The notes under the pieces were generated by a model. The model did not search any database. It was not told the DNA's origin and worked only from the letters and a program-made list of their open reading frames with translations. A program made the translations under genes and the position numbers. 64,000 nucleotides of DNA from Acidovorax temperans (GTDB lineage: Bacteria; Pseudomonadota; Gammaproteobacteria; Burkholderiales; Burkholderiaceae_C), in assembly GCF_006716905.1 (NCBI RefSeq), contig NZ_VFPV01000002.1, positions 896,501 through 960,500 of the forward strand. The letters are read 5' to 3'. Below are positions 34,469-45,510 of the stretch, one piece after another; within the stretch, counting starts at the first letter, position 1; the number at the start of each line of letters is the position of its first letter.

Positions 34469-36208
34469 ATGCTTAAAATTCGCATTTGCATCCCAGCCGC
34501 CGCGGCGCGCAAGGGCCGTGCCGCCCTGGCGGGTGGCCCCCTGGCGCTGTGTTCCATCCGCCTCCATAGATTGCCCGTCTTGCGCCGCAGCCCCTTTGCT
34601 CTCCGTTCCCTGGCCCTGATTTTGTTGGCGGGCGTGCTTGCCTTGCCGGTATTGGCGGTGCTGGCGTCCTGGCTCCCCTGGGGGCAGGGAGACGCCCAGG
34701 CGGGCAGCATCTTGCGCGAGATGGCGGCCACGGTGCTGCCGGGCTATGTGGGTACCACCCTGTGGCTGAGTGTGATGGTGGCCTTGGGCGCGGCCCTGGT
34801 GGGCACCGCTGCTGCGGCGGCGGTTACGCTGTTTGATTTTCCGGGGCGGCGCACGTTTGAATGGCTGTTGCTGCTGCCGCTGGCCATGCCCGCGTATGTC
34901 ACGGCCTATGCGTACACCGACTTTTTGCAGTTCAGCGGCCCCCTTCAGGTGGGCTTGCGCAACATGTTTGGCCTGGAAGGCCGCCTGCTGCCTGAAGTGC
35001 GCAGCCTGGGTGGTGCGGTGTGGGTGTTCATCTTCTCGCTCTACCCCTATGTGTACCTGCTGGCCCGCACGGCCCTGGGTGAGCGTGCGGCGCAACTCAT
35101 GGAGGCAGCGCGGTTGCTGGGTGCCCCGCTGCCGCGCCGCATCCGGGCGGTGGCCTTGCCCCTGGCCCGCCCGGCCGTGGCTGCAGGCGTGGCGCTGGTG
35201 CTGATGGAGACCCTGGCCGACTTCGGCGTGGCCAGCTACTTTGGCATTCAGACCTTCACGACTGGCATCTACAAAGCCTGGCTGTCCATGGACAACCGCC
35301 TGGCGGCTGCCCAGCTGGCCACCATGCTGCTGGTGGTGGTGCTGGCCCTGTTGCACCTGGAGCACCGCGCCCAAAAGCGCATGCGCTTTGCCGCCGGTGG
35401 GGTGGGGCGTGCGGGCTCGTCAGAGGCGCAACCGCTGGTGCTGCGCGGTGGCTTGCGCGTGGCGGCATGGCTGGTGTGCGGCCTGCCGGTGCTGATGGGT
35501 TTTGTGGCACCGATTGCTTTCATGCTGCGGCCGCTGGCGGCCGACTGGTCGGTGCTGCCCTGGGGCCGTTTTGTGGAATGGGCCTGGCACAGTGTGCGGC
35601 TGGGCGGCATCACTTCTGCCCTGGCTGTGGCCGTGGCGTTGACGCTGGCCTTTGCCGTGCGCCGTCGCCCCGATGGCGTGACACGCGGCGTGGTGCAACT
35701 GGCCAGCTTGGGCTATGCGGTGCCGGGGGCCGTGATTGTGGTGGGGCTGCTGCTGCCCGTGGGCTGGCTGCAGGCGGCCGTGCCGCAGTGGGGCATTGGC
35801 GCGCTGGTGACGGCCACGGCAGTGGGCATTGTGTGGGCGTACCTGGTGCGCTTTTGTGCGGTGGCCCTGCAGTCGGTGCAAAGCGGCTATGCGCGCATTC
35901 CAGCCAGCCTGGATGATTCCGCCCGCATGCTGGGCATGGGAAGCCTGGGGCTCATGGCGCGGGTACATTGGCCGCTGCTGCGTCGCTCCACCGCTGCCGC
36001 CGCGCTGCTGGTGTTTGTGGACGTGATGAAGGAGCTGCCCGCCACCATGGTGCTGCGCCCTTTCAACAGCGACACCCTGGCCGTGGTGGCCTACCAGCTG
36101 GCCCGCGACGAGCGCCTGGGCGAAGCTGCCTTGCCGTCGCTGGCGCTGGTGGCGGTGGGCCTGGTGCCGGTGATTCTGCTCAGCCGCACCTTGCGCAGCC
36201 GCCACTGA
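34469..36208 (+). CDS. fbpB: Fe(III)-type ABC transporter permease, fused two-domain (FbpB-like)
   Basis: The 579-residue membrane protein is two fused permease units, each with six or so TM segments and the EAA-type loop: first copy LMEAARLLGAPLPRRIRAVALPLARP (~residue 210), second IPASLDDSARMLGMGSLGLMARVHWPLLRR (~residue 480). This double arrangement is typical of FbpB/SfuB iron permeases. The ATG at 34469 is used. The N-terminal 30 residues before the first TM (SLALILLAGVLALPVLAVL) are basic and may be non-native, so a later TTG at 34577 is possible. It pairs with the divergent ATPase. Confidence 0.86.
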   Translation: MLKIRICIPAAAARKGRAALAGGPLALCSIRLHRLPVLRRSPFALRSLALILLAGVLALPVLAVLASWLPWGQGDAQAGSILREMAATVLPGYVGTTLWLSVMVALGAALVGTAAAAAVTLFDFPGRRTFEWLLLLPLAMPAYVTAYAYTDFLQFSGPLQVGLRNMFGLEGRLLPEVRSLGGAVWVFIFSLYPYVYLLARTALGERAAQLMEAARLLGAPLPRRIRAVALPLARPAVAAGVALVLMETLADFGVASYFGIQTFTTGIYKAWLSMDNRLAAAQLATMLLVVVLALLHLEHRAQKRMRFAAGGVGRAGSSEAQPLVLRGGLRVAAWLVCGLPVLMGFVAPIAFMLRPLAADWSVLPWGRFVEWAWHSVRLGGITSALAVAVALTLAFAVRRRPDGVTRGVVQLASLGYAVPGAVIVVGLLLPVGWLQAAVPQWGIGALVTATAVGIVWAYLVRFCAVALQSVQSGYARIPASLDDSARMLGMGSLGLMARVHWPLLRRSTAAAALLVFVDVMKELPATMVLRPFNSDTLAVVAYQLARDERLGEAALPSLALVAVGLVPVILLSRTLRSRH

Positions 36209-36368
36209 GACGGCTGTGCCTTGCAATGAATCACGTCGTTGGTTCGCCTTCCCGTGATACAGCACGGTCTGCCATTTCCTGTCCGGTGATCTGAGGGAAT
36301 GCAAAACCGTATGAGCTTGCGGCGCGGCGTCGTTGCCGCCTCGCAGCCTGCTCATCCGCTCGGAGCCG

Positions 36369-38009
36369 TCAGACATTGCCAGCTTGCGGGCTGGCCCTGC
36401 CGGTAGGTGCGCTCGCTGCAGCTGCCCGCGCGGTGCGTGGGTGTGCCGCTTTCGCTCCTGACCGCGCCTTGACCCGCAAGCGCCGCCAGCCCACCACCAC
36501 CCCTGTCACGCTCAGGGCCGTGCCACCCAGGCTCAGCACGATCAGCACCACGTCCCACAGCGGGCGGCGCTCCAGCAGGGGCAGCCAGTCCCAACTGTGC
36601 AGCATGGAAAACAGCCAGCGGCTGGTGCGGCGGTGGGTGTCGGTGCGGCCCAGCACGGTGCCCGTGCGTGGGTCGATGTGCACCCAGGTGGCATGCGGGT
36701 CGGCAAACACCACCCGCCACACGGGCAAGGGCTTGTCGGCGCCACCGCCCATGGTGTGCGGGGCCCGGTCGTAATAGTGCAGGTCGTACGCGTGCAGCGT
36801 TTGCACTTCCTGTACGGGTGCGTCCACCAGGCGTGCGGCTGCGGCGGTCAACTCCTGCGGGGCGATGGCATGGTGCGCCGCGGTGGTTGCGTCCAGCAGC
36901 GTGGCCACGCCGCTGGGGTTCCAGGCCTGCACCACGGTGTGGCCCGCCGCGCGCACCCAGCGCAGCTCGCGCACGTTGGGCGTAGCCTGTGCCAGCAAGG
37001 CCTGCACGCTGGCCAGGGGTGCCCCATTGGCCAGTTGCAGGGGGCCGCCGTGCATGGCCGCGGTGCGCAGGGGCGGTGCACCGCTGTCAAACAGCTTCCA
37101 GGGGTTCATCGACATCAGCCCGCTGAACACCCAGGTGATGGTGACCGCTGCGAACAGCAGTCCCGTGGTGTGGTGCCACTTCATCATGCCGCCGGGGTAG
37201 GGCGAGCGTGAACCGCTTTTGTAGCGTGGCCCGGTGAAACGCCAGCGCAGCACGCCCACCACGGTGCCCGTGAGCGCCAGCACGACGCCAGCGATGGACA
37301 GCCAGTTCACGATGTCCGTCCAGTACCTGTCGAACATGTTGCCCCGGAAAGGGTAGAGCCAGTGGATCCATGCGCCTGCGTAGTTCCACAGGCGTTCCGT
37401 GCGGGTGGCGTCGCGCACCACCTCGCCCGTGGCGTTGGAGACATACACCACCGTGTCGTCTGCGTCACCCAGGGCCACGGTGTGCAAGGGTCGGTGCATG
37501 TCCAGCGCCCTGGAATGGGTGAACGCGTCTTCGCTCACCATGCCCAGGTGCTGGGGGTAGGCGTCTGCTGCCAAGGCGCTGTCACGCGACGAGGCGAAGG
37601 TTTGGGCCGATGCCAGCGCGTGGGCGGCTGATACGTTGCGGATCAGCTCGCCCGTGGTGGCATCGATGACCACCGGCGCTGTCTTGGAGCGCCGTGCAGC
37701 CTTGCTGCCGGGCTCAAGTTCAGTGGCGGGGGTGGCCACATACACGGGGCGACCGCCACTGGCCAGCGCCAGCCGCAGCTCTTGCAGTGGGCCCTGCAAG
37801 CCTGCCGCTTGCAGGGCCTGGGCAGGTTGCAGCGCAATGGGCACCCCGCGCAGCGGGGGCAGGTGCTCCAGCCGCTCGGCCGGTGTGAGCTTGGGGTAGC
37901 CCACGTACATCATGACGATGCCAGAGATGAACCAGAGGGCGAAGACGCTGCACAGCAGCACCCCCAGCCAACGGTGAACCAGGTAAAGCCAGCGTTTGGC
38001 GTGCCGCAT
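36369..38009 (-). CDS. PepSY-domain inner membrane protein, PiuB-like
   Basis: The 546-residue protein has an N-terminal anchor (YLVHRWLGVLLCSVFALWFISGIVMMYVGYP), periplasmic PepSY-like regions (APVVIDATTGELIRNVSAAHA; WVHIDPRTGTVLGRTD), and three further TM regions (WLSIAGVVLALTGTVVGVLRWRF; HHTTGLLFAAVTITWVFSGLMSMNPW; VVLIVLSLGGTALSVTGVVVGW). Conserved His residues in HRWLG, KWHHTTG and LHSWDW could bind heme or iron. Proteins of this type accompany TonB receptors and are thought to reduce or pass on iron. It begins 16 bases after the TonB receptor stop, so it is the last gene of that operon. Confidence 0.85.
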   Translation of the reverse strand: MRHAKRWLYLVHRWLGVLLCSVFALWFISGIVMMYVGYPKLTPAERLEHLPPLRGVPIALQPAQALQAAGLQGPLQELRLALASGGRPVYVATPATELEPGSKAARRSKTAPVVIDATTGELIRNVSAAHALASAQTFASSRDSALAADAYPQHLGMVSEDAFTHSRALDMHRPLHTVALGDADDTVVYVSNATGEVVRDATRTERLWNYAGAWIHWLYPFRGNMFDRYWTDIVNWLSIAGVVLALTGTVVGVLRWRFTGPRYKSGSRSPYPGGMMKWHHTTGLLFAAVTITWVFSGLMSMNPWKLFDSGAPPLRTAAMHGGPLQLANGAPLASVQALLAQATPNVRELRWVRAAGHTVVQAWNPSGVATLLDATTAAHHAIAPQELTAAAARLVDAPVQEVQTLHAYDLHYYDRAPHTMGGGADKPLPVWRVVFADPHATWVHIDPRTGTVLGRTDTHRRTSRWLFSMLHSWDWLPLLERRPLWDVVLIVLSLGGTALSVTGVVVGWRRLRVKARSGAKAAHPRTARAAAASAPTGRASPQAGNV

Positions 38010-38025
38010 GGGGTGCCCTGCCTTT

Positions 38026-40311
38026 TTAGAACGCGGTGTGGAGTGTCACGTCCAGCGTGCGTGGGGCGCCCAGGTAGACTTGGCCGCTGCCCGCATTGGC
38101 GGCGTAGATCCGGTCTGTGGCGTTGCGCAGGCGGGCCGTCAGTGTGGTGGTGTGCCGCAGCTTCCAGGCTACGCCCAGGTCCAGCAGCGTGTAGGCGGGC
38201 CAGTGTTGCGTGTTGGTGGCATTGGCATACACCTTGCCCACATGGCGCACACCCGCGCTGGCCGTCCATGTCGGCGTCAGGGCATAGCTCACCCACAGGT
38301 TGGCCACCGTCTGAGGTGTGTTGGTGGGTGTTTTGCCGGCCAGCGAAACGCCGCCTTGCACAAAGTTCTCGTAACGCGCCTGCGTGCGCACCAGGTTGCC
38401 TTGCAGCTGCCAGCGTGCATGGGGGCGCAGCCCTGCGGCCAGTTCCACGCCTTTGGACGATTGCTCGCCCACCAGCAGTGTCTGGCTGCTGTTGTTGGGG
38501 TCTTGGGTGGCGATGTTCTTGCGCGTGATGTGGAAGGCCGCCACGGTGGCCGTGCCTTTGCCGCCCCAGAAGTCCAGCTTGCTGCCTACTTCGTACGAGC
38601 GGCCTGTGGTCAGCTCGGTGTTGTCGCGCACGTTGGCAAAGGTGGCAGTGCTCAGAACACCTGCTGGCGGATCGGCCGCCGTGGCGTACTGCGCGTACAG
38701 GTTCATGCCAGGGGCCACGTCCCACACCAGGCCCATGCGTCCGGTGGTGGGCTCGTAGCTGCGGGCCATGTGGGCGGGGCTGGCGGCCGTGATGGCGCGG
38801 CGATTGGTGAGGTCCAGCGCAATGCGTTCGTGCCGCAGCGCGGTTATCAGCTGCAGTGCGGGTGCCAGGGCGGTGCGGTTTTCCAGGTACACGGCGGTGG
38901 TCGTGACCTTGTTGTCGCGGTCAGGCTGGAAGCCGGGCTTCATGCCCGGGATGTTGAAGAAATACTCGGTAGTGAAGTTGTAGGGGTCCACCGTGCTCAC
39001 GGTGGTGGACAGGCTGTTGGGGAAGCGGGTTTGCCGGTTCACGCTGAAGTCCAGCCCGGCAGACCAGTCGCTGCGCCGGCCGGCCAGGGTGCCTTGGTAG
39101 TTGGCTTCCAGGCGGTTGCCAATCACCTCGTGGTCATGCCGTTGCAGCAGCACGCCCGAGCGCGCCACAGCCGTGTTGGTGGCATTGAAGGCGTAGGTTT
39201 CGACGTTGCGGTAGTCGCGTAGCGCATCGTAGGCGTACAGGGTGTTGCGCAGCTGCAGTGCGTCTGACACCCTCCATTGCGCCACAGAGCGCAGCCACTG
39301 CACGCGCTGTGCGTACAGCCCGTCGGCGCTGTTGTAGTTCTTGTCGCGGGTGCCTGGGTCAATGCGCAGCTCGCCCACGGCCGGTTGCAGCACGGGGGTG
39401 CCCCAGTAAGGGCGGTGCACGTTTTCGTTCTGGTATTCGTAGGCCAGCAGGTGGCTCCAGCCGCTGCCCAGGTCAGACAGCAGCGATGTCGCCAGCTGCG
39501 TGGCGCGGCGCTCGGTGCCTTCCGTCCAGCTGCCGCCGTCACGGTGGTTCAGATCCAGTCGTGCGTAGTGTGCGGTTCCACCGCCCGCGGCTGTGGCCGC
39601 AGAGCCCAGGCGGCGGTTGATGCCGATGGACACTTCCCGCAGCCGGTGCGAGCCAGCACGTACCTGCGCTTCGGTGAAGTCGGTGCGCTCGGGCGTTTTG
39701 GTGATGTAGTTGATGGATCCGCCCACCGCGCCCGAGCCGAACAGGAAGCTCGACGGGCCGCCAATGGCTTCCACCCGGTCGTAGATCCAGCTGTCCACGG
39801 GGCGCGCCGCAATGCTGTACTGCACCGTGATGCCATTGAACAACTGGCCCAGCGAGCCGCTGCCAAAACCACGGTAGCTCACGCCCACGCTGCCCGGCGC
39901 ATCGTGTGCGGTCACGCCGGGCACGGCCCGCAAGATTTCCTGGGTGTCCTGGGCGCCCCGTGCCTCGATGGTGGCGCGGTCCACCACGGTGACCGATGCG
40001 GGCGTCTCGCGCGCTGTCAGGCCCAGGCGGCTGCCGGTTTCCACGGGTGTGTCGAGAGTGAGCTTGCCGTTGGGGGTGGCAGAGCCCTCGGTCACCTCCA
40101 CCACCGGCAGGGTGGCGGTTTGGGGTGTGGTGGTTGCCTTCTCCTGGGCTGATGTGCCCAGCGGCATGAACGCCAGTGCAGCAGCCACGCTGGCCACCAG
40201 GGTGTGCAGTGCGAATGGCGGTAGCCCTTGTTGGAGGTTAAGAGATGAAAAGACGGAACGGCGCACGGCGGCGCCCACGGCCGCAGTGCGGCCCAAAGCT
40301 GGGAATGGCAT
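38026..40311 (-). CDS. TonB-dependent siderophore-type outer membrane receptor
   Basis: A 761-residue receptor with a long N-terminal extension and signal peptide (ALHTLVASVAAALAFMPLGTSAQ), a TonB box-like stretch TLPVVEVTEG, the plug (TPASVTVVDRATIEARGAQDTQEILRAVPGV, VSYRGFG, SWIYDRVEAIGGPSSFLFGSGAVGGSINYITK) and a 22-strand barrel ending in aromatic Phe (VTLHTAF). The ferric-siderophore class (FhuE/FpvA like) is the best fit by plug motifs; the ligand is unknown. It is followed by a PepSY protein and preceded by a DUF2946-type gene on the same strand. I do not see a convincing Fur box or riboswitch in the 130-bp gap. Confidence 0.9.
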   Translation of the reverse strand: MPFPALGRTAAVGAAVRRSVFSSLNLQQGLPPFALHTLVASVAAALAFMPLGTSAQEKATTTPQTATLPVVEVTEGSATPNGKLTLDTPVETGSRLGLTARETPASVTVVDRATIEARGAQDTQEILRAVPGVTAHDAPGSVGVSYRGFGSGSLGQLFNGITVQYSIAARPVDSWIYDRVEAIGGPSSFLFGSGAVGGSINYITKTPERTDFTEAQVRAGSHRLREVSIGINRRLGSAATAAGGGTAHYARLDLNHRDGGSWTEGTERRATQLATSLLSDLGSGWSHLLAYEYQNENVHRPYWGTPVLQPAVGELRIDPGTRDKNYNSADGLYAQRVQWLRSVAQWRVSDALQLRNTLYAYDALRDYRNVETYAFNATNTAVARSGVLLQRHDHEVIGNRLEANYQGTLAGRRSDWSAGLDFSVNRQTRFPNSLSTTVSTVDPYNFTTEYFFNIPGMKPGFQPDRDNKVTTTAVYLENRTALAPALQLITALRHERIALDLTNRRAITAASPAHMARSYEPTTGRMGLVWDVAPGMNLYAQYATAADPPAGVLSTATFANVRDNTELTTGRSYEVGSKLDFWGGKGTATVAAFHITRKNIATQDPNNSSQTLLVGEQSSKGVELAAGLRPHARWQLQGNLVRTQARYENFVQGGVSLAGKTPTNTPQTVANLWVSYALTPTWTASAGVRHVGKVYANATNTQHWPAYTLLDLGVAWKLRHTTTLTARLRNATDRIYAANAGSGQVYLGAPRTLDVTLHTAF

Positions 40312-40441
40312 GAAACATCACTCTGAAAGCGGCAGGCCAGCGCCAGGCAAAACGATGCCGGGCCCACCCTGCTGCACATACGAACAGGCACCGCCAGCCC
40401 CAGGGCATGAAGGCACCGGGTGTGAGCGGATCAGGAACGGG

Positions 40442-40801
40442 TCAGAGTGAGTGCGGTGGGCCGCGCGCAGGCAGCGGCGCAGCCGTGGCGGCCGCAATGC
40501 GGGCCGCCTGCACGGGCTGCACGGCATGGGCCAGCGGCTGCGGGGGGGGAGGTGCCCAGGCCGCAGGGGCCGGAGGCGCGCCGGTAGCGGGGGCGCACAA
40601 GGGGCAGTCCATGTTGGTAGAGCCCATCTCTACCGCGCCGTCGACGGTCTGCACCATCCACTTGATGGCCCCGGCGCCCGAGCAGATCACTTCGATGGAC
40701 TGTGGGTGGATGAGCGGCGATGCCACCGACACCCCGAGGGAGGCGACGAACCACGCCAGCACCCAAAGGCGCAGGAGGGAGAGGGTTCGATGGCTGGACA
40801 T
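40442..40801 (-). CDS. Small exported CxxC protein, DUF2946-like
   Basis: The 119-residue protein has an N-terminal hydrophobic segment (RLWVLAWFVASLGVSVASPLI, residues ~11-31), then VICSGAGAIKWMV and the motif NMDCPLC (~63-69), then an Ala/Pro-rich tail. This matches the layout of DUF2946 proteins, which often occur beside TonB receptors and PepSY proteins and are suspected of metal handling. Function is unknown. The tail of alternating Ala/Pro is low-complexity. It precedes the TonB receptor by 130 bases and follows the AlgR-like gene by 54 bases, all on the minus strand. Confidence 0.75.
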   Translation of the reverse strand: MSSHRTLSLLRLWVLAWFVASLGVSVASPLIHPQSIEVICSGAGAIKWMVQTVDGAVEMGSTNMDCPLCAPATGAPPAPAAWAPPPPQPLAHAVQPVQAARIAAATAAPLPARGPPHSL

Positions 40802-40855
40802 GGCGCGCGATTATGCCCCGTGCCGGTGGTGCGCGGCTTGATCTGACCGGGGTGG

Positions 40856-41605
40856 TCAGCGCGCCAGTTCTTCGCGCACTGCAGCCACTTGCCTGCGCGA
40901 GACCGACAGCACTTCGGTAGAGCCCTGCAAGCGCACGGCCCAGCCTTCGCCCTCGTCGGGGTCGTGGTGCTTTTCCAGCGCTCGCAGCGCGCGGCGCGCC
41001 ACCAGGGCGTTGCGGTGGATGCGCAGGAAGCGCTCGCCATAGCGCGACTCCAGGTCGCTCAATGCACCATCCATGATGAAGCTGCGGGTGGCAGTGCGCA
41101 CCGTCACGTACTTCTGCTCGGCCTTGAAATACAGCACCTCGTGCAGCGCAATGCGCTCGGTGCGGCCCCGGTCCTGGATGAGCAGCGTCTCGCCTTCGGG
41201 CAGGGTGGAGATGGGGGCAGGCGTGCTGGGGCGCAGCAGGCGCTGCACCTTGGCCAGCGCCTGCTGCAGGCGTTCGCGCCGCACGGGCTTGGTGAGGTAG
41301 TCCACGGCGTCCAGTTCAAACGCGCTCACCGCATGGTCGGCATAGGCGGTGACGAACACCACGGCAGGCGGCTGGGGCAGGGCCTGCACGGCGTGGGCCA
41401 GGCTCAGGCCGTCCTGGCCGGGCATGTGGATGTCCAGCAGCAGCACGTCAAAGCCGCGCCCGCCGGTGGGGCCCAGCAGCGCCAGCGCTTCGCCCGCGTT
41501 GCCTGCTTCTCCCACGGTGGTGCGCTGGCAGTCGGTGCAGTCGCTCAGCAGGGTGCGCAAGCGCTGGCGGGCCAGCGGTTCGTCGTCAACGATCAGGATG
41601 TTCAT
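40856..41605 (-). CDS. algR: LytTR-type response regulator, AlgR-like
   Basis: The 249-residue regulator has a receiver domain ([19 protein letters not shown], acceptor Asp in LLLDIHMPGQDGLSL, VTAYADHAV, Lys in YLTKPVRRERL) and a C-terminal LytTR DNA-binding domain (LLIQDRGRTERIALHEVLYFKAEQKYVTVRT, FLRIHRNALVARRALRALEKH, VLSVSRRQVAAVREEL). The start overlaps the sensor gene stop by ATGA (41602-41605). With the sensor divergent from argH, the neighbourhood is that of Pseudomonas algR (argH / fimS-algR), where the regulator controls pili and alginate genes. The name is by synteny and domain structure; targets here are unknown. Confidence 0.85.
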   Translation of the reverse strand: MNILIVDDEPLARQRLRTLLSDCTDCQRTTVGEAGNAGEALALLGPTGGRGFDVLLLDIHMPGQDGLSLAHAVQALPQPPAVVFVTAYADHAVSAFELDAVDYLTKPVRRERLQQALAKVQRLLRPSTPAPISTLPEGETLLIQDRGRTERIALHEVLYFKAEQKYVTVRTATRSFIMDGALSDLESRYGERFLRIHRNALVARRALRALEKHHDPDEGEGWAVRLQGSTEVLSVSRRQVAAVREELAR

Positions 41606-42804
41606 GGCGCTTTCGGCGGTGTGGAAGGTGAGGCTGTGCGTGGCGTGGTCGATGGTTTGCGGCGCCCCTTGGCGGCCCGCTGGGCTTGCAGTGCGCGGCG
41701 CATGGGGGCTTCCACCGGCAGCGTGATGCGCACCTGGTAGAGCCCGTCTTGCACCCCCGCCGTGAATTCGCCCTGCACATCGTGCAGCAGTGCCAGCCGG
41801 GCACGCACATTGGCCAGCGCAATGCCATGGCCGCGTGGTGCATCGTTCTTGATGTGCGAGGGCGGCAGGGTGTTGGTGATGCGCACCACCACGCGGCTGC
41901 CGCGCAGCTCGGTCATCACCTTCAGCTTGCCGCCGCGCGGGCTGGGCTCCACACCGTGCTTGACGGCGTTTTCCACCAGCGGCTGCAGCAGCAGGGGCGG
42001 CAGGCGGGCGGCATCGGTGCGCGGGTCCAGGCTCCACTGCACCTGCAGGCGGTGGCCAAAGCGCACCTCTTCTATTGCCAGATAGCGCTGTGCCAGCGTG
42101 ATTTCCTCGGCCAGCGTCACAGATTCGCCTTGCTCCACCAGCGCGTGCCGGAAGAGGTCGCTCAGGTCTTCCAGCAAAGACTCTGCCTTGGCTGGTTCGG
42201 CGCGCACCAGGGCGATGGCGCTGTTGAGGGTGTTGAACAGAAAGTGGGGGCGGATGCGCGACTGCAGTTCCGTCAGGCGTGCCGTGGTGGCCGCGGGGGT
42301 GCGGCCGCGCGCGCGCAGCACCAGCGCCGTGACCAGCATGGCTGACAGCAGTGCCCCGCAGGCGGCGCTGGCGAGCCATGGGGGCGAGGGCGGTGCCACA
42401 TTGGCCAGCTTGAGCATGGCGCAGGCATAGGCACCCGCCAGCGCCCCCAGCACCACGCCCGCTGCATATTGCTGGGCGGTGCTCAGGCGCTGCAGCACGG
42501 TCTTGAGGCTGCAGGCCGTGCCCAGCCAGACCAGCGTGGCGGGCAAGGCACCGCCCGTGAGCAGGGCCACCGTGGCCAGCCATTGGTAAAGCGTCTCGGC
42601 CACGAACATGGCCCCTACGCCCACCACCGTCTCCACAAACAGCACCGCGCGCAGTACCACCCCCAGGTGGCATGCATCGAACACCAGGGCCCGCCCGGCA
42701 GGGGCTTTGGAGCCCTTGGACCATGGCTGCGCCTGCGCAGAAGACGGTGTTTGTCCGCGCTCGGGGGGCAGGGTCGATAAAATTTCGGTGTTTTGCATTG
42801 GCAT
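41602..42804 (-). CDS. algZ: LytS/AlgZ-type sensor histidine kinase
   Basis: The 400-residue kinase starts at the ATG at 42802-42804; another is two codons later. Four TM segments are at ~45-150 ([76 protein letters not shown]). The phospho-histidine is in [19 protein letters not shown] and the ATPase N-box in [15 protein letters not shown], with a G box [14 protein letters not shown]. This is the His_kinase (PF06580-like) class without periplasmic sensor. It is partnered with the overlapping LytTR regulator. Pseudomonas FimS/AlgZ has the same topology and genome position beside argH. Confidence 0.87.
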   Translation of the reverse strand: MPMQNTEILSTLPPERGQTPSSAQAQPWSKGSKAPAGRALVFDACHLGVVLRAVLFVETVVGVGAMFVAETLYQWLATVALLTGGALPATLVWLGTACSLKTVLQRLSTAQQYAAGVVLGALAGAYACAMLKLANVAPPSPPWLASAACGALLSAMLVTALVLRARGRTPAATTARLTELQSRIRPHFLFNTLNSAIALVRAEPAKAESLLEDLSDLFRHALVEQGESVTLAEEITLAQRYLAIEEVRFGHRLQVQWSLDPRTDAARLPPLLLQPLVENAVKHGVEPSPRGGKLKVMTELRGSRVVVRITNTLPPSHIKNDAPRGHGIALANVRARLALLHDVQGEFTAGVQDGLYQVRITLPVEAPMRRALQAQRAAKGRRKPSTTPRTASPSTPPKAP

Positions 42805-42847
42805 CCGGGCTGTCCGGGTGTCTGAACCATCCAATTATTGCCCTCCC

Positions 42848-44317
<1,470 letters not shown>

Positions 44318-44366
44318 GGGCCGCGTGCCTCGCCGTTTTGATTGCCACATCTGCAGGAGCCATGCC

Positions 44367-45362
44367 ATGACATCCCATTCCTCGCGCCGCAGCCTGCTGG
44401 CCCGCGCCGTGCGCACCACGGCCGTGCTGGGCGCGGCCCTTACCGTGGGGCTGGCCAGTGCGCAGTCCGCCAAGCCCGTGCGCATTCTGGTGGGCTTTCC
44501 GCCCGGCGGCGGCAGTGATGCCATTGCCCGCCTGCTGGCCGAAAAGCTCAAGGACGAACTGCACATGCCCGTGGTGGTGGAAAACCGCCCCGGCGCAGGC
44601 GGGCAGATTGCGGCGCAGGCCCTCAAGGCCGCACCGGCCGATGGGCACACGCTGTTCCTGTCGCACGACCACACCATCTCCATCCTGCCCCAGGTGGTGA
44701 AGAACCCTGGTTACGACCCGGTGCACGACTTTGTGTCGGTGGGCGGCTTTGCCACGTTCGTGAATGCGTTCGCCGTCTCGGGCGGCACCCCGGCCAGGTC
44801 GTTCACCGACTACGTGGCCTGGGTGAAGGCGCAGGGCAAGGGCAAAGGGGCGGTGGGCATTCCGGCCCCGGCCTCCACGCCCGAGTTCCTGGTCAAGCTG
44901 GTGGGCGAAAAGTACCAGATCGACCTGGTCTCTGCCCCCTACCGCGGCAGCGCGCCCATGATGGCTGACATGCTGGGCAACCAGATCGCGGCGGGTGTGG
45001 GCTCGGTGCAGGATTTCATCGAGAACCACAAGGCAGGCAAGGTGCATGTGGTGGCCGTACTGGGCACCCGCCGCCAGGCCGCCATGCCCGATGTGCCCAC
45101 GTTTGATGAGCTGGGCCTCAAGGGCTTTGAAGACCTGCCGTATTACGGCATCTACGCCCCCGCAGGCACGCCGCAGAAGTTCGTGGTGGACTTCTCCAAC
45201 GCGCTGGCCAAGGTGGTCGCGCAGCCGGATGTACACAGCCAGCTCACCACCATGGGGCTCACCGTGGGGTACATGACCCCGCAGCAACTCACCAACCGCC
45301 AGAACGCCTACACCCAGGCCTGGTCGCGCATCATCAAGAACAGCGGTTTCGTTGCGCAGTAA
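44367..45362 (+). CDS. Bug-family (TctC-like) periplasmic substrate-binding protein
   Basis: A 331-residue binding protein with an arginine-containing signal (SSRRSLLARAVRTTAVLGAALTVGLASAQ), then VRILVGFPPGGGSDAIARLLAEKL, VVVENRPGAGGQIAAQAL, DGHTLFLS, a ligand-loop region and the C-terminal APAGTPQKFVVDFSNALAKVV. These are hallmarks of the very large Bug family of Burkholderiales, which bind carboxylates, amino acids and similar compounds. The ligand is unknown; no TctA/TctB membrane genes are adjacent, as is normal for orphan Bug genes. AGGAG at 44355-44359 fixes the start. Confidence 0.9.
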   Translation: MTSHSSRRSLLARAVRTTAVLGAALTVGLASAQSAKPVRILVGFPPGGGSDAIARLLAEKLKDELHMPVVVENRPGAGGQIAAQALKAAPADGHTLFLSHDHTISILPQVVKNPGYDPVHDFVSVGGFATFVNAFAVSGGTPARSFTDYVAWVKAQGKGKGAVGIPAPASTPEFLVKLVGEKYQIDLVSAPYRGSAPMMADMLGNQIAAGVGSVQDFIENHKAGKVHVVAVLGTRRQAAMPDVPTFDELGLKGFEDLPYYGIYAPAGTPQKFVVDFSNALAKVVAQPDVHSQLTTMGLTVGYMTPQQLTNRQNAYTQAWSRIIKNSGFVAQ

Positions 45363-45415
45363 CCTGCACGGTGCGGGTGGGGCAGGCCAAGGCCTCCGCC
45401 TCAGGGTTTGAAGCA

Positions 45416-45470
45416 AAAATAGCTGCCAGCGCTTATGGATAAAGCGCTGGCAGCTATTTTATTGATAGCG
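45416..45470. repeat. Dispersed palindromic repeat, copy 6: perfect 19-bp stem, convergent terminator
   Basis: AAAATAGCTGCCAGCGCTT (45416-45434), loop ATGGATA, then AAGCGCTGGCAGCTATTTT (45442-45460), a perfect 19-bp inverted repeat with T/A flanks. It lies between two convergent genes (stops at 45362 and 45511) and should terminate both. Confidence 0.88.
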
Positions 45471-45510
45471 ATTGCCGCAGGCGTCTATCCGTCTGCTGGC
45501 TGCATGCTGG

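Noticed and set aside
40312-40441. Possible cobalamin riboswitch or Fur box before the TonB receptor
   Set aside because: GC-rich stems are present but no B12-box or 19-bp Fur palindrome could be identified.
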